From the NCBI GenBank assembly GCA_902493985.1, contig CABURR010000029.1:1-26901 (forward strand): a stretch of 26,901 nucleotides of DNA. Direction: 5' to 3'. The translations under genes were made by a program, and so were the position numbers. The stretch's first letter is position 1. Each line of letters begins with the position of its first letter. Below the pieces are notes generated by a model that did not search any database, was not told the DNA's origin, and saw nothing but the letters and a program-made list of their open reading frames with translations. Below, piece after piece: positions 1-7,111 of the stretch. Source of the DNA: an uncultured Collinsella sp. (GTDB lineage Bacteria > Actinomycetota > Coriobacteriia > Coriobacteriales > Coriobacteriaceae).

Positions 1-857
1 ATTCGGTCGTCCATCTCGTCGCGCGCGATTTTGATTCCCAGGTCAAAGTCGCGTGACGAGATTTCCTTCGAATCGCTTGTGAGATCCCAGGCACGGTAGC
101 CTACGAGTTGCAATAGGAAGGGAAAACCAGAGATCGAGCGAACGGCTCTATCGATTCCCTCAGCATCTGCCAGGCGATCGTTTTCCTGAATTGTGCGAAT
201 CAAGGCTTCGCGCACGTCATAGTCGGCAATGCGACCCAGATGATATTGTTGGGCGCGGCGAAGAAACGAGACCGTCTTGTGGTTTAGTAGCGTCGATACG
301 TTGTTGGGAAGTCCCGCCATGAGCAGGGCGACGCGTTTTCCATCGGTCACAAAGTGCTGATACGACGCTGCGAGCTGAATCATCTCGTCGAGTGTCGGGT
401 CCACCTCGTCAACCGTAACGAGCAGACCGGTGCCAGCCTCGTTGAGCTGGTCGATGATGTCGCTCATGCGATAACGCCAGGTTGAGGCATCGTGAACGCG
501 ATTGACCTCGATGCTGCCGAGCGGTGCAATTCCGAGACCGGTGACTTCGAAGTTGTTAGACGGGTCGATAAGATGGCCAGCAGCACGTTTCGCCCCGAAC
601 TCGATTTCCTCAAGCATTCCCGGGAGCGCGGTTGTCTTTACGGCAATCCAGCCGTGGGATTCCGCCCTTGTCGCGAGCGACGACATGAGAGCGGTTTTAC
701 CGGTTCCACGTGCGCCTGAGAAGATCGAGGTCAATTCTGGGCGCCTGCGCTGGCTCAAGAAGGCACGGTCCAAATCCCGAATAATCTGTTGTCTGCCAGC
801 GAGATGGGCAGGAACCTCGCCAAAGCTAGGGGTAAACGGGTTCTCGAGATATTCCAC
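1..857 (-). CDS. P-loop AAA-type ATPase, 3' end outside window
   Basis: The 285 visible residues form an ATP-binding protein. A Walker A motif (GARGTGKT) lies about 45 residues from the start, and a Walker B-like segment (LLVTVDEVD) follows near residue 145. The start is GTG at 857, chosen because AAAGGAG precedes it on the minus strand. The second half reads like the helical lid of the archaeal-type or ORC-like ATPases that occur as single genes in many anaerobes (FLRRAQQYHLGRI, then a segment with SGFPFLLQLVGYRAW). The C-terminus, where such proteins often carry a winged-helix or nuclease domain, lies beyond base 1. The cellular role is therefore unknown. No partner gene is visible; the next gene on this strand is trmL, separated by 144 bases with a hairpin repeat. 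Confidence 0.8.
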   Translation of the reverse strand, partial: MEYLENPFTPSFGEVPAHLAGRQQIIRDLDRAFLSQRRRPELTSIFSGARGTGKTALMSSLATRAESHGWIAVKTTALPGMLEEIEFGAKRAAGHLIDPSNNFEVTGLGIAPLGSIEVNRVHDASTWRYRMSDIIDQLNEAGTGLLVTVDEVDPTLDEMIQLAASYQHFVTDGKRVALLMAGLPNNVSTLLNHKTVSFLRRAQQYHLGRIADYDVREALIRTIQENDRLADAEGIDRAVRSISGFPFLLQLVGYRAWDLTSDSKEISSRDFDLGIKIARDEMDDR

Positions 858-974
858 AAAGCTCTCCTTTCACAGCGCCGTTTAACTTCATTTTACTTTA
901 GTTAATTCTGATTAAAAGTGAGGGCTTTTTATCTAGAGCATCAATTAGGCGTGTGCGCCATCGGCGCGGCGCTT

Positions 975-1009
975 GAATGTGACAAAGGGACAGTTCCTTT
1001 GTCACATTC
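975..1009. repeat. REP-like perfect hairpin covering the trmL stop codon
   Basis: A perfect inverted repeat has 14-base arms (GAATGTGACAAAGG and its complement) and a 7-base loop GACAGTT. The last codons and stop of trmL (minus strand, ending at 1002) lie inside the right arm, so the gene appears to end within the element. A second hairpin at 9262-9296 has the same core AAAGGGACAG with different arms. There is no T-run beside it, so a simple intrinsic terminator is less likely than a dispersed palindromic repeat. Confidence 0.7.
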
Positions 1010-1601
1010 CCGGAAAGCCTGTTTGGCGCAGGGCTTCGTAGAGGACGATGGCGGCGCTGTTGGAGAGGTTGAGGGCGCTGATGCGGTAGTCGTCCGGGTT
1101 GACGAAGTTGCCGCAGATGTCCTGTTGAAGGATAGCCTCGTGGCTGTCCTCGGTATGTCCGAGCGATTCCTCGTGGGCTTCCCAAGCCTCGGCGTTATCG
1201 AGCGAGTCGCAATCGCGCAGCATAGGGATGCGCTCGCAGCGCTCGGGCGCCGCGGCGAGCAGTGGCTCGGGAATGCCCGAGCTCTCGCTGCCAAAGACCA
1301 AGTAGTCGCCGTCGTGGTAGGTACTCTGCGCATAGGTGCGGCGTGCCTTTTTGGTCAGCAGATGTAGGCGCTCGTCGGCAGGGGAGAGACCGTTGCGTGC
1401 AAGGAAATCCTCCCAGCCGGCATAGGTCGTCACGTCCAAGTTTTGCCAGTAGCCCAGGCCGGCGCGACGTACCGTTTTGTCGTCGAGCGAGAAGCCCAGC
1501 GGCTCCACCAGATGCAGGCGGGCGCCGGTGACCACGCAGGTACGGCCGATATTGCCCGTATTGGCCGGAATCTCGGGCGCATACAGCACAATGTTGAACA
1601 T
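1002..1601 (-). CDS. trmL: tRNA (cytidine/uridine(34)-2'-O)-methyltransferase, TrmL-type SPOUT enzyme
   Basis: This is a 199-residue SPOUT-class methyltransferase. The family methylates the ribose of the wobble base 34 in certain tRNA-Leu species, using S-adenosylmethionine bound in a trefoil knot. Visible motifs are NTGNIGRTC near the N-terminus (motif 1), VFGSESSGIPE (motif 2) and LNLSNSAAIVLYEALRQ (motif 3) at the end. The start is ATG at 1601, with AAGGAG upstream on the minus strand; a longer frame to 1814 has no ribosome site and runs into the terminator. At 199 residues it is about 40 longer than E. coli TrmL. The extra acidic segment sits between motifs 2 and 3. The final Gly-Met and TGA come from the hairpin repeat at 975-1009. 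Confidence 0.9.
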   Translation of the reverse strand: MFNIVLYAPEIPANTGNIGRTCVVTGARLHLVEPLGFSLDDKTVRRAGLGYWQNLDVTTYAGWEDFLARNGLSPADERLHLLTKKARRTYAQSTYHDGDYLVFGSESSGIPEPLLAAAPERCERIPMLRDCDSLDNAEAWEAHEESLGHTEDSHEAILQQDICGNFVNPDDYRISALNLSNSAAIVLYEALRQTGFPGM

Positions 1602-1622
1602 GAATCTCCTTGGCTCAGAACG

Positions 1623-1657
1623 AAAAACCACCACGAAGAGCACCTTCGTGGTGGTTT
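1623..1657 (-). terminator. Intrinsic terminator after the CobW-type gene
   Basis: A perfect 14-bp stem (AAACCACCACGAAG and its complement, 1625-1638 and 1644-1657) has a 5-base loop. Read on the minus strand it ends in TTTTT. It sits 40 bases after the CobW-type stop and before the trmL start, so it should separate the two transcripts. Confidence 0.85.
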
Positions 1658-1696
1658 GGCGGTTACATAGGCGGAAAAATGCCCGCTTGGATAAAC

Positions 1697-2827
1697 CTAG
1701 GCGCGGTGCCAGTCGGTCAGGCAGGCATCGAGGGAGGCGATGAGCGCATCCTTGTCCATGTGACGGCCGATGATGCACAGGCTCGTCATGCGGTCGCCCG
1801 TCTCGTCGTCCCAAATCTGCATGATCTCGGGGTTCTCGTCGATGATCTTCTGCTTCTCGCCCTCGGGCGCCGAATCGACAAACAGGCCGTTCTCCATCAG
1901 GCGCATCTGGTGGCCGGCCTGCTCAAACATGTAGCACATGTCCGGATCGCCGGTCTGCCACAGCGGACCCTTGACGCGGATGACCTCGTCGGGCCACTCC
2001 TGCTCAACAAAATTGGTGAACTTCTGCAGGTCAAACGGCTTGCGGCGCGAGTACACAAAGGTCTCGATGTCGTACTCGAGCACCTCGGGGTCGTCGTGCT
2101 CCTCGGGATGCTCCATGGCCTCGATCCAGGCGGCGGAGTTGTAGGCGCGCATAAAGTCGAAGCGGTCGGTGTCGAGCAGCTCCTCCATGGGGACCTCGCC
2201 GTTTTGGGCCTCGACAATCACGGCGTCCTTCTGCAGGCTGCGCACGATGGCCTTGAGCTCGGCGATCTGCTCGGGCGTCACGGTATCGGTCTTGTTGAGG
2301 ATCAGCGTGGAGCAGAATTCGATCTGCTGGATGAGCAGGCTTTCGATGTCGTCCTCGTCGATATCCTCGGCCAGCAGGTCGCGACCGCCGTTGAACTCGT
2401 CGTACATGCGGGCGCAGTCGACCACGGCCACGATGTTGTCGAGCGCGAGCTTGGGCTCGCCGCCCACCTTGGCCTCGTCGCAGAAGCTCGAGATGGTGTA
2501 GGCGATGGGGATAGGCTCGCAAATGCCCGATGCCTCGATGATGATGTAGTCGAAGTTGCCCGAATCGGCGATGCCCTGCAGCTGGTTGGCCAGGTCGTCC
2601 GAAAGCGTGCAGCAGATGCAGCCGTTGGTGAGCGGGATGAGGTCATCGGTCTCGGAAAGGCCGCCGTCGGCGATAAGGCTGGCGTCGACGTTGATCTCGC
2701 CGATATCGTTGACGATCACGGCGGCGCGGATACCGCCGTCGTTAGCGAGGATGTGGTTGAGCAGCGTGGTCTTGCCGGCACCGAGGTATCCGGTAAGCAT
2801 GATGATCTTCACGGGTTTGTTGGGCAT
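1697..2827 (-). CDS. CobW/COG0523 family G3E GTPase (putative metal chaperone)
   Basis: This 376-residue GTPase of the CobW/YjiA/YeiR group is a cytoplasmic protein that binds zinc or another metal and uses GTP to hand it to client enzymes. Visible features are the P-loop GYLGAGKTTLL near residue 14, the NDIGEINVD switch region, the metal-binding NGCICC motif (CxCC type), the NKTD guanine-specificity motif, and a C-terminal CobW_C domain beginning around RRKPFDLQKF. The start is ATG at 2827, preceded by AAAGGAGGGCAC. An in-frame ATG seven codons upstream lacks an equally good site. No zinc-uptake genes are adjacent, so the metal and client are unknown. Confidence 0.9.
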   Translation of the reverse strand: MPNKPVKIIMLTGYLGAGKTTLLNHILANDGGIRAAVIVNDIGEINVDASLIADGGLSETDDLIPLTNGCICCTLSDDLANQLQGIADSGNFDYIIIEASGICEPIPIAYTISSFCDEAKVGGEPKLALDNIVAVVDCARMYDEFNGGRDLLAEDIDEDDIESLLIQQIEFCSTLILNKTDTVTPEQIAELKAIVRSLQKDAVIVEAQNGEVPMEELLDTDRFDFMRAYNSAAWIEAMEHPEEHDDPEVLEYDIETFVYSRRKPFDLQKFTNFVEQEWPDEVIRVKGPLWQTGDPDMCYMFEQAGHQMRLMENGLFVDSAPEGEKQKIIDENPEIMQIWDDETGDRMTSLCIIGRHMDKDALIASLDACLTDWHRA

Positions 2828-2913
2828 GTGCCCTCCTTTGTTAGACATGGCTTACAGTTGAATCTTATGCCAAACGCCTGCTCTTATACCCACGCGCTGG
2901 CAAATAACACAGG

Positions 2914-3255
2914 CTACTCCCAGGCTCCCCATACATCAGGGCAATAACCGACGGTGGCCTTTTTGCCGTTGCGCACGATGGGCTCGGCCAAGACCTGCTG
3001 GTTCTCGAGCAGTTTATCGAAGCGCTGGCTAGGGGTAAGGTGCTGGATGAGCGCGAGCGTCTCCTCGTCCTTGGCCTTGGGATTGAGCAGCTTGTCGATG
3101 CCACCGACCGCCTGCATGACGCTCGTGAGCTCGCCCTTGCTCATCTCCTTTTCCTTAAGGTCAATAAACTGCACCTTAATGCGGCGCTCTTTGAAGAAGC
3201 GCTGTGCTTTCTTGGTATCGAAGGACTTCTTAGTCCCGAAGATTTGAATATTCAT
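2914..3255 (-). CDS. ArsC/Spx-like thioredoxin-fold protein lacking the N-terminal cysteine
   Basis: This 113-residue protein has the ArsC/Spx/YffB fold. It starts with a beta strand and loop (IQIFGTKKSFDTKKAQRFF) and continues with the conserved FIDLKEKEMSKGEL region and a C-terminal segment (PIVRNGKKATVGY). In ArsC-type relatives the residue at position 11 is the reactive cysteine (KKCFDTKKA is typical of clostridial homologues, from memory). Here the codon is TCC, serine. Thiol redox or arsenate reduction by the usual mechanism is therefore unlikely, and a binding or regulatory role is possible. The ribosome site is weak: only GGCGGA lies upstream, and it is inside a hairpin (3264-3285). 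The gene lies 86 bases before the CobW-type gene on the same strand. Confidence 0.8.
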   Translation of the reverse strand: MNIQIFGTKKSFDTKKAQRFFKERRIKVQFIDLKEKEMSKGELTSVMQAVGGIDKLLNPKAKDEETLALIQHLTPSQRFDKLLENQQVLAEPIVRNGKKATVGYCPDVWGAWE

Positions 3256-3263
3256 ATTATGTT

Positions 3264-3285
3264 CCGCCGTTCTAACGAACGGCGG
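3264..3285 (-). other. Hairpin just upstream of the ArsC/Spx-like start
   Basis: A perfect 9-bp inverted repeat (CCGCCGTTC and its complement) with a 4-base loop ends 8 bases before the ATG at 3255. On the minus-strand RNA its 3' arm contains the only purine-rich stretch that could act as ribosome site (GGCGG). It could limit translation or be the end of the preceding transcript. No T-run follows. Confidence 0.5.
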
Positions 3286-3300
3286 TCACCTCGACGCTGC

Positions 3301-3398
3301 AAAGCCATCTGATGGGCAATCTGCCTTTCAATCGTCGGGCGCGGGCAAAAGCCCAGCGCCCTCCTCTTTCAAGGCACCTTGCCTCATCAGCTGGCTTT
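3301..3398. repeat. Copy 1 of a ~100-nt structured repeat with conserved internal loop
   Basis: This long imperfect hairpin fills most of the gap between the flavoprotein and ArsC/Spx-like genes. The outer stem is AAAGCCA, CTGATG, GGCAA and GCCTT on the left, paired to the right half with small bulges. The inner stem GGGCGC/GGGC closes on AAAA. Between them is an internal loop, CAATCGTC (3329-3336) opposite TCCTCTTTC (3362-3370). The same internal loop occurs at 16712-16719 and 16746-16754 between unrelated stems. It lies on the opposite strand sense relative to its neighbouring genes compared with copy 2. Confidence 0.7.
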
Positions 3399-3439
3399 TC
3401 GCTGACATTGATAGAACATCGAGGTGACCACCGCTGGAC

Positions 3440-4063
3440 TTATCGAATGAAGTTGGTCGTTGCGCGATCGGCTTCGGGTGCGTTGATACCGGCGGCCCGT
3501 CCTGCCTCGATGCAACGCAGGAGCCAGGCCATGTTTTTGCCGATGTTTCGCATGGTGGCAAGGCCCTCGGCGTCCCCATCGGCGTCGCCGGGCACGCGGC
3601 CAAACACGTTGTTCCAGTAGGTGGAAGCAACCACGGGCATTTGCTTAATGGTGAAGTACTTGTTGAGCACATCGAAGGTGGTCGACGTGCCGCCGCGACG
3701 GGCGACGGCGACCGCGGCGCCGGGTTTGTGCTCAAAGGCATGCCCGCCTGCATAGAAGGCACGATCGAGGGCCGAAAGGATGCGTCCGCTGGGGTGCGCG
3801 TAGTAGACGGGCGAGCCAAAGACAAAACCGTCTGCCTGCTCGGCGGCAGCGATGAGCTCGTTCACTACGTCGTCGTCAAAGGTGCAGCGACCGCTAAGCT
3901 TGCCGCACTGGCCGCAACCGATGCAATCGCGAATGGGCTTGGCGCCCAGCTGAAACACCTCGGTATCAATGCCTTCGGCATTGAGCTGCTCGGCGACCTC
4001 GGCGAGTGCGCGGGCGGTGTTGCCGTTTGCCTTGGGGCTGCCGTTGACCAAAAGAACCTTCAT
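3440..4063 (-). CDS. Flavodoxin-family NAD(P)H reductase, iron-sulfur flavoprotein type
   Basis: This 207-residue protein has the NADPH-dependent FMN reductase fold. The N-terminal NGSPKANGNTARAL loop binds the FMN phosphate. A cysteine cluster (CIGCGQC, then a fourth Cys after KLSGR) resembles the compact motif that holds a 4Fe-4S cluster in Isf-type flavoproteins. GSPVYYAHPSG is the flavin-binding loop in the middle. Members move electrons between reduced carriers and small quinones or metals in anaerobes. The start is ATG at 4063; the GTG just before it is only 3 bases from GGAG. A 7-bp hairpin (4073-4100) covers part of the ribosome site. The physiological partner cannot be told from the neighbours. 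Confidence 0.85.
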   Translation of the reverse strand: MKVLLVNGSPKANGNTARALAEVAEQLNAEGIDTEVFQLGAKPIRDCIGCGQCGKLSGRCTFDDDVVNELIAAAEQADGFVFGSPVYYAHPSGRILSALDRAFYAGGHAFEHKPGAAVAVARRGGTSTTFDVLNKYFTIKQMPVVASTYWNNVFGRVPGDADGDAEGLATMRNIGKNMAWLLRCIEAGRAAGINAPEADRATTNFIR

Positions 4064-4072
4064 CACAAACTC

Positions 4073-4100
4073 CCTCTGCTGTCGGTGACTTCTGCAGAGG
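4073..4100 (-). promoter_or_regulatory. Hairpin overlapping the ribosome site of the flavoprotein gene
   Basis: On the minus-strand RNA, CCTCTGC pairs with GCAGAGG across a 14-base loop. The second arm runs into the ribosome site (AGAGGGAG), which could lower translation until the stem is opened. Only the complementarity is seen; the regulatory role is inferred. Confidence 0.4.
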
Positions 4101-4137
4101 ATTATCGCACGATGGGGGAGGCGGTGTGGGCGCGGTG

Positions 4138-5667
4138 CTAATCAAGTTTGGTACCTGGCACCTGCACGGCTTTCCCGAGCAACGCTTTGAGCTCGTTCAA
4201 AATCGAAACGGGCTGACGGTCGACGCCGTCCAGATGGAGCGTGGCCACGCGAATGGGCGGCTGATATTCAAATGGGCCAAAGAGCACGGGCGAACCCAGG
4301 AACCGCTCGATCTCCTCTGCAATCGCATCGGTTTCTTCGGGATCAAAGTCGTCGAAAAGAGCCACGAACATCGGCCCCGTCGAGCGGAACATACGACCCT
4401 TACCGCGCGAACATTCCACCAGACAGGCGGCACATTCTGCCAAAACGCGGTCGCCCGCATCAAAGCCAAAGCGGGCATTGACCTGAGCGATATCGTCGAT
4501 TTTGATGGCGATCAAACCAGCCTTGCGCGCCACGCGACGCATTTCGCCAATGGCGTTGACCAGGGCATGAATATCGCCCAAGCCGGTCACGGAATCGGTC
4601 GTATCTGCCAAGCTTCGGTTGATGATAATGCCCACATACATGCCGGGCTCGGTATCGGTGCCGTCCAAGCGGTAGCCCGTGCAGTCGCAAAGCACGTATT
4701 TTCCGGTGGCGTCCATTACGCGATACTGCATGTAGTGGAAGTGCCACGTGCCGTTTATCACCATGTCGAGCTCGGCGCGTACGTTGTCGCGGTCCTCGGG
4801 GTGAACGCGGGCAAGCCACATGTCGAGTGAGTTAAAAGGGTGCTGGGAGGGCAGGTCAAAATCGCGCACGGCGTTAACCGACCATTGCGATTCTCCCGTA
4901 TCGAGATTGAGGATAAACGGATAGCGCGTCTCGGAGCTCATGGAGATCGCTTGGAGCACCCGGTCGTTGCAGGGAAGCTGATCGACGATTGGGCGTTGCG
5001 GCGCGTCATCGTCTTTCGGTTGCTGCACACGATGCATAAGCTTATAGCGATACATCTTGCGATCGGCATCCATCGTCATCTGGCGACGCGTGTCGCCAGC
5101 AAGTGGATCGACGCGCGAGCAGCCAAAGCTAAAGCTGCCGATCATGGGCGCCTTGCCACCTGAGCTCGCCTCGATCAGCCTGGTACGTACCTGCTCCAAG
5201 CGCTGCTCGAGTTCAATCTCGTTTGCGGAGAGCGAGATAAGCACAAACTCGTCTCCACCGATACGGAACAGCATTTCATCGTGCTCCATGGTTTCGGAGA
5301 GCGTGCGGCAGATGCTCAGAATATAGCGATTGCCTTCGGCGTGGCCAAACCTATCATTGCAATGCTTGAGATGGTCGATGTCAATATAGGCGCAGGTGAA
5401 GGGGTCGCCTTTGCGCCAGAGTTGCTCGACGTGACGGTCGAATCCGTTGCGGTTGCCCAAGTTGGTGAGCGGATCGATATAGGCGTTGCGCTCAAGCAGC
5501 TGGCGCTCTTGTTGCAGGATGGCATGCGTCTTTTGCAGTTGCTCGCCAACGGCGCGTAGCTCAGCAGGCAGCGCGGCAACATCGAGTTCGGCGGTCGAGA
5601 CGCCGTTCGCAAGTCGCTGAAGATAGGCAATAATCGATTGCTCGCCCAGGCGATATGACTCGTTCAT
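4138..5667 (-). CDS. GGDEF - PAS-like - degenerate GGDEF signalling protein (diguanylate cyclase)
   Basis: This 509-residue cytoplasmic protein has no membrane segment. Residues 36-62 look like a coiled coil. Residues 63-210 form an intact diguanylate cyclase domain with the DPLTNLGNR start and the RIGGDEF active loop (GGDEF at 137-141), so c-di-GMP synthesis is expected. The inhibitory RxxD site five residues upstream is absent. Residues about 245-350 are PAS-3-like (RVHPEDR, then QYRVMDATGKY). Residues 355-480 resemble a second GGDEF domain whose motif is lost (RSTGPMF). Such a PAS plus degenerate GGDEF usually precedes an EAL domain, but none follows here; an EAL remnant lies upstream instead. 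The start is ATG at 5667 with AAGGAGG nine bases before it. A strong dyad overlaps the probable -10. Confidence 0.87.
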   Translation of the reverse strand: MNESYRLGEQSIIAYLQRLANGVSTAELDVAALPAELRAVGEQLQKTHAILQQERQLLERNAYIDPLTNLGNRNGFDRHVEQLWRKGDPFTCAYIDIDHLKHCNDRFGHAEGNRYILSICRTLSETMEHDEMLFRIGGDEFVLISLSANEIELEQRLEQVRTRLIEASSGGKAPMIGSFSFGCSRVDPLAGDTRRQMTMDADRKMYRYKLMHRVQQPKDDDAPQRPIVDQLPCNDRVLQAISMSSETRYPFILNLDTGESQWSVNAVRDFDLPSQHPFNSLDMWLARVHPEDRDNVRAELDMVINGTWHFHYMQYRVMDATGKYVLCDCTGYRLDGTDTEPGMYVGIIINRSLADTTDSVTGLGDIHALVNAIGEMRRVARKAGLIAIKIDDIAQVNARFGFDAGDRVLAECAACLVECSRGKGRMFRSTGPMFVALFDDFDPEETDAIAEEIERFLGSPVLFGPFEYQPPIRVATLHLDGVDRQPVSILNELKALLGKAVQVPGTKLD

Positions 5668-5702
5668 GATGGATAACCTCCTTGGGCGGAACAACGGTTT
5701 GT

Positions 5703-5736
5703 ATCATATCCCCAATTCGGTTTGAATTGGGGATAT
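5703..5736 (-). promoter_or_regulatory. Promoter -10 and overlapping 13-bp dyad upstream of the GGDEF gene
   Basis: A perfect inverted repeat (ATATCCCCAATTC and its complement, 5706-5718 and 5724-5736, spacer GGTTT) lies 36 bases before the GGDEF start. On the minus strand TATGAT (5703-5708) is a good -10 that overlaps the dyad. A third copy of ATATCCCC follows near 5757. The layout fits a repressor operator. An intrinsic terminator is unlikely, because no T-run follows and no complete gene lies upstream. Confidence 0.5.
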
Positions 5737-5794
5737 AAGTTAGCTAATGGAGACAAATATCCCCTTCGACGGTGGCGTTTTGCGCGCGAGCGTA

Positions 5795-6091
5795 TCAGTT
5801 GTTATTGCCACCATCGAGCAATGCCTCAAAATCCTTCGCCGGCATGGGGCGGTAGCAGAGGAAGCCCTGAGCGTAGCGGGCGCCCATTTGTCGTAGCATG
5901 TTCGCCTGCTCATTTGTCTCGACGCCTTCGACCACGACGGGCAGATGGAGCGACTGCGCCATTTCGAGCATCGATGAAATGATTTGCGTGCTGCGGCCTT
6001 GATCGCGGTCGGTGGGCACAATCTGCCAAATGTGCTTGTCGAGCGTCACCATAAAGCCGCTTTCCTCGAGTGCGGGGATATGGGTGCACAT
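5795..6091 (-). pseudogene. Remnant of an EAL (c-di-GMP phosphodiesterase) domain
   Basis: The frame contains two separate pieces of an EAL domain joined together. PALEESGFMVTLDKHIW matches the part just after the catalytic EAL motif. Then, after about ten unrelated residues, comes the C-terminal part (VVVEGVETNEQANML and QGFLCYRPMP, ending in FEALL). The EAL motif itself and the central metal-binding segments are missing. No ribosome site precedes the ATG at 6091, and the sequence upstream shows no further homology. It is best read as the decayed end of a lost GGDEF-EAL gene next to the surviving GGDEF gene. The exact left boundary of the remnant is uncertain. Confidence 0.75.
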
Positions 6092-6169
6092 GCTGTGGGC
6101 GGCTATTATTCGACAGGCGGTAGCGCGACGATGCGATGTTCGATAAAAATGCGACTGGGACGATATATG

Positions 6170-6198
6170 TTGACGGGTATACTTGTCCCGGTTTAAAA
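6170..6198 (+). promoter_or_regulatory. Possible promoter of the patatin-like gene
   Basis: TTGACG (6170-6175) stands 17 bases before TTAAAA (6193-6198). An alternative -10, TATACT at 6178-6183, overlaps it but has a poorer -35. Either would place the transcript start 5-30 bases before the gene's ribosome site. Confidence 0.3.
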
Positions 6199-6219
6199 CG
6201 CAGGAACGGAGATGGTCGC

Positions 6220-7089
6220 ATGGCACAGTCAAATATGACGCGCACGGTGGGGCTGGCGCTCGAGGGAGGCGGCTACCGCGGTATGTATACGGCGGGCGTG
6301 CTCGACGTTTGGATGGAGCACGGTTTGACCTGCGACCATATGGTGGGCGTCTCGGCGGGCGCGGCATTTGGCTACAACTTTAAATCGCGCCAGATCGGCC
6401 GCGCCATTCGCTATAACAAGGCCTATTGCGCCGACAAGCGCTATGCGAGCGTGACCAGCTGGCTGCGAACCGGCGATATGTTCAATGCCGACTTTGCTTA
6501 TCACGAGGTGCCTATCGAGCGCGATCCCATCGACTTGGAGGCGTATCGCGCCTGCCCCATGCGATTTACGTGCGTGTGTACCGATATCGAGACGGGCAAG
6601 GCCGTCTACCACGACCTGCCGTATGGCGACGAGCGCGATATCGAGTGGATCCGGGCGTCGTCGGCAATTCCCGTGGCGACGCGTCCTGTCGCCATTGAGG
6701 GCCGCAAGTACCTGGATGGCGGCGTGGCTGATTCTATTCCCAGTGCATGGCTGTTTGCTCAGGGGTATGACCGCAATATCGTGGTGCTCACGCAGCCGGC
6801 GGGCTTTGTGAAGCGGCCCAACAGCGTGATGCCTATGCTGCGTCGCGTGTTCCGTCACTATCCGGAGTTTGTCGCAGCGCTTGAGCATCGGCATGAGGTC
6901 TACAATGCCACGCTCGATGATTTGGCACGTCGTGAGGCCGCCGGCGATATCTTTGTGGTGCGTCCGAGCGAATCGGTGAAAGTGCCGTCGCTGTGCCGCG
7001 AGCCCGATGAGCTCGAGCGCATCTATCAGATTGGTCGTCGCGATGCTGAGGCGACCTTGCCGGCACTGGAGACATATCTGGCAGGGTAG
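6220..7089 (+). CDS. Patatin-like phospholipase (RssA/YjjU type)
   Basis: This 289-residue serine hydrolase has the complete patatin signature. The oxyanion-hole loop is EGGGYRGMYTAG (residues 15-26), the nucleophile elbow GVSAG holds Ser45, and the catalytic aspartate is Asp166 in YLDGGVADSIP. The family cleaves acyl chains from phospholipids or other lipids through a Ser-Asp dyad. There is no signal peptide, so it probably acts in the cytoplasm or at the inner membrane face. The start is ATG at 6220 with GGAG eight bases upstream; a longer frame to 6136 lacks a site. It stands alone, convergent with the thiamine operon. The natural substrate is unknown. Confidence 0.9.
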   Translation: MAQSNMTRTVGLALEGGGYRGMYTAGVLDVWMEHGLTCDHMVGVSAGAAFGYNFKSRQIGRAIRYNKAYCADKRYASVTSWLRTGDMFNADFAYHEVPIERDPIDLEAYRACPMRFTCVCTDIETGKAVYHDLPYGDERDIEWIRASSAIPVATRPVAIEGRKYLDGGVADSIPSAWLFAQGYDRNIVVLTQPAGFVKRPNSVMPMLRRVFRHYPEFVAALEHRHEVYNATLDDLARREAAGDIFVVRPSESVKVPSLCREPDELERIYQIGRRDAEATLPALETYLAG

Positions 7090-7111
7090 AGGCCGCTGCC
7101 GCCATCTCGGC

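Noticed and set aside
1610..2947. 445-residue open frame on the plus strand
   Set aside because: It is antisense to the CobW-type gene, whose P-loop and CxCC motifs are unmistakable. Its Val/Asp/His-rich composition is typical of a GC-rich shadow frame.
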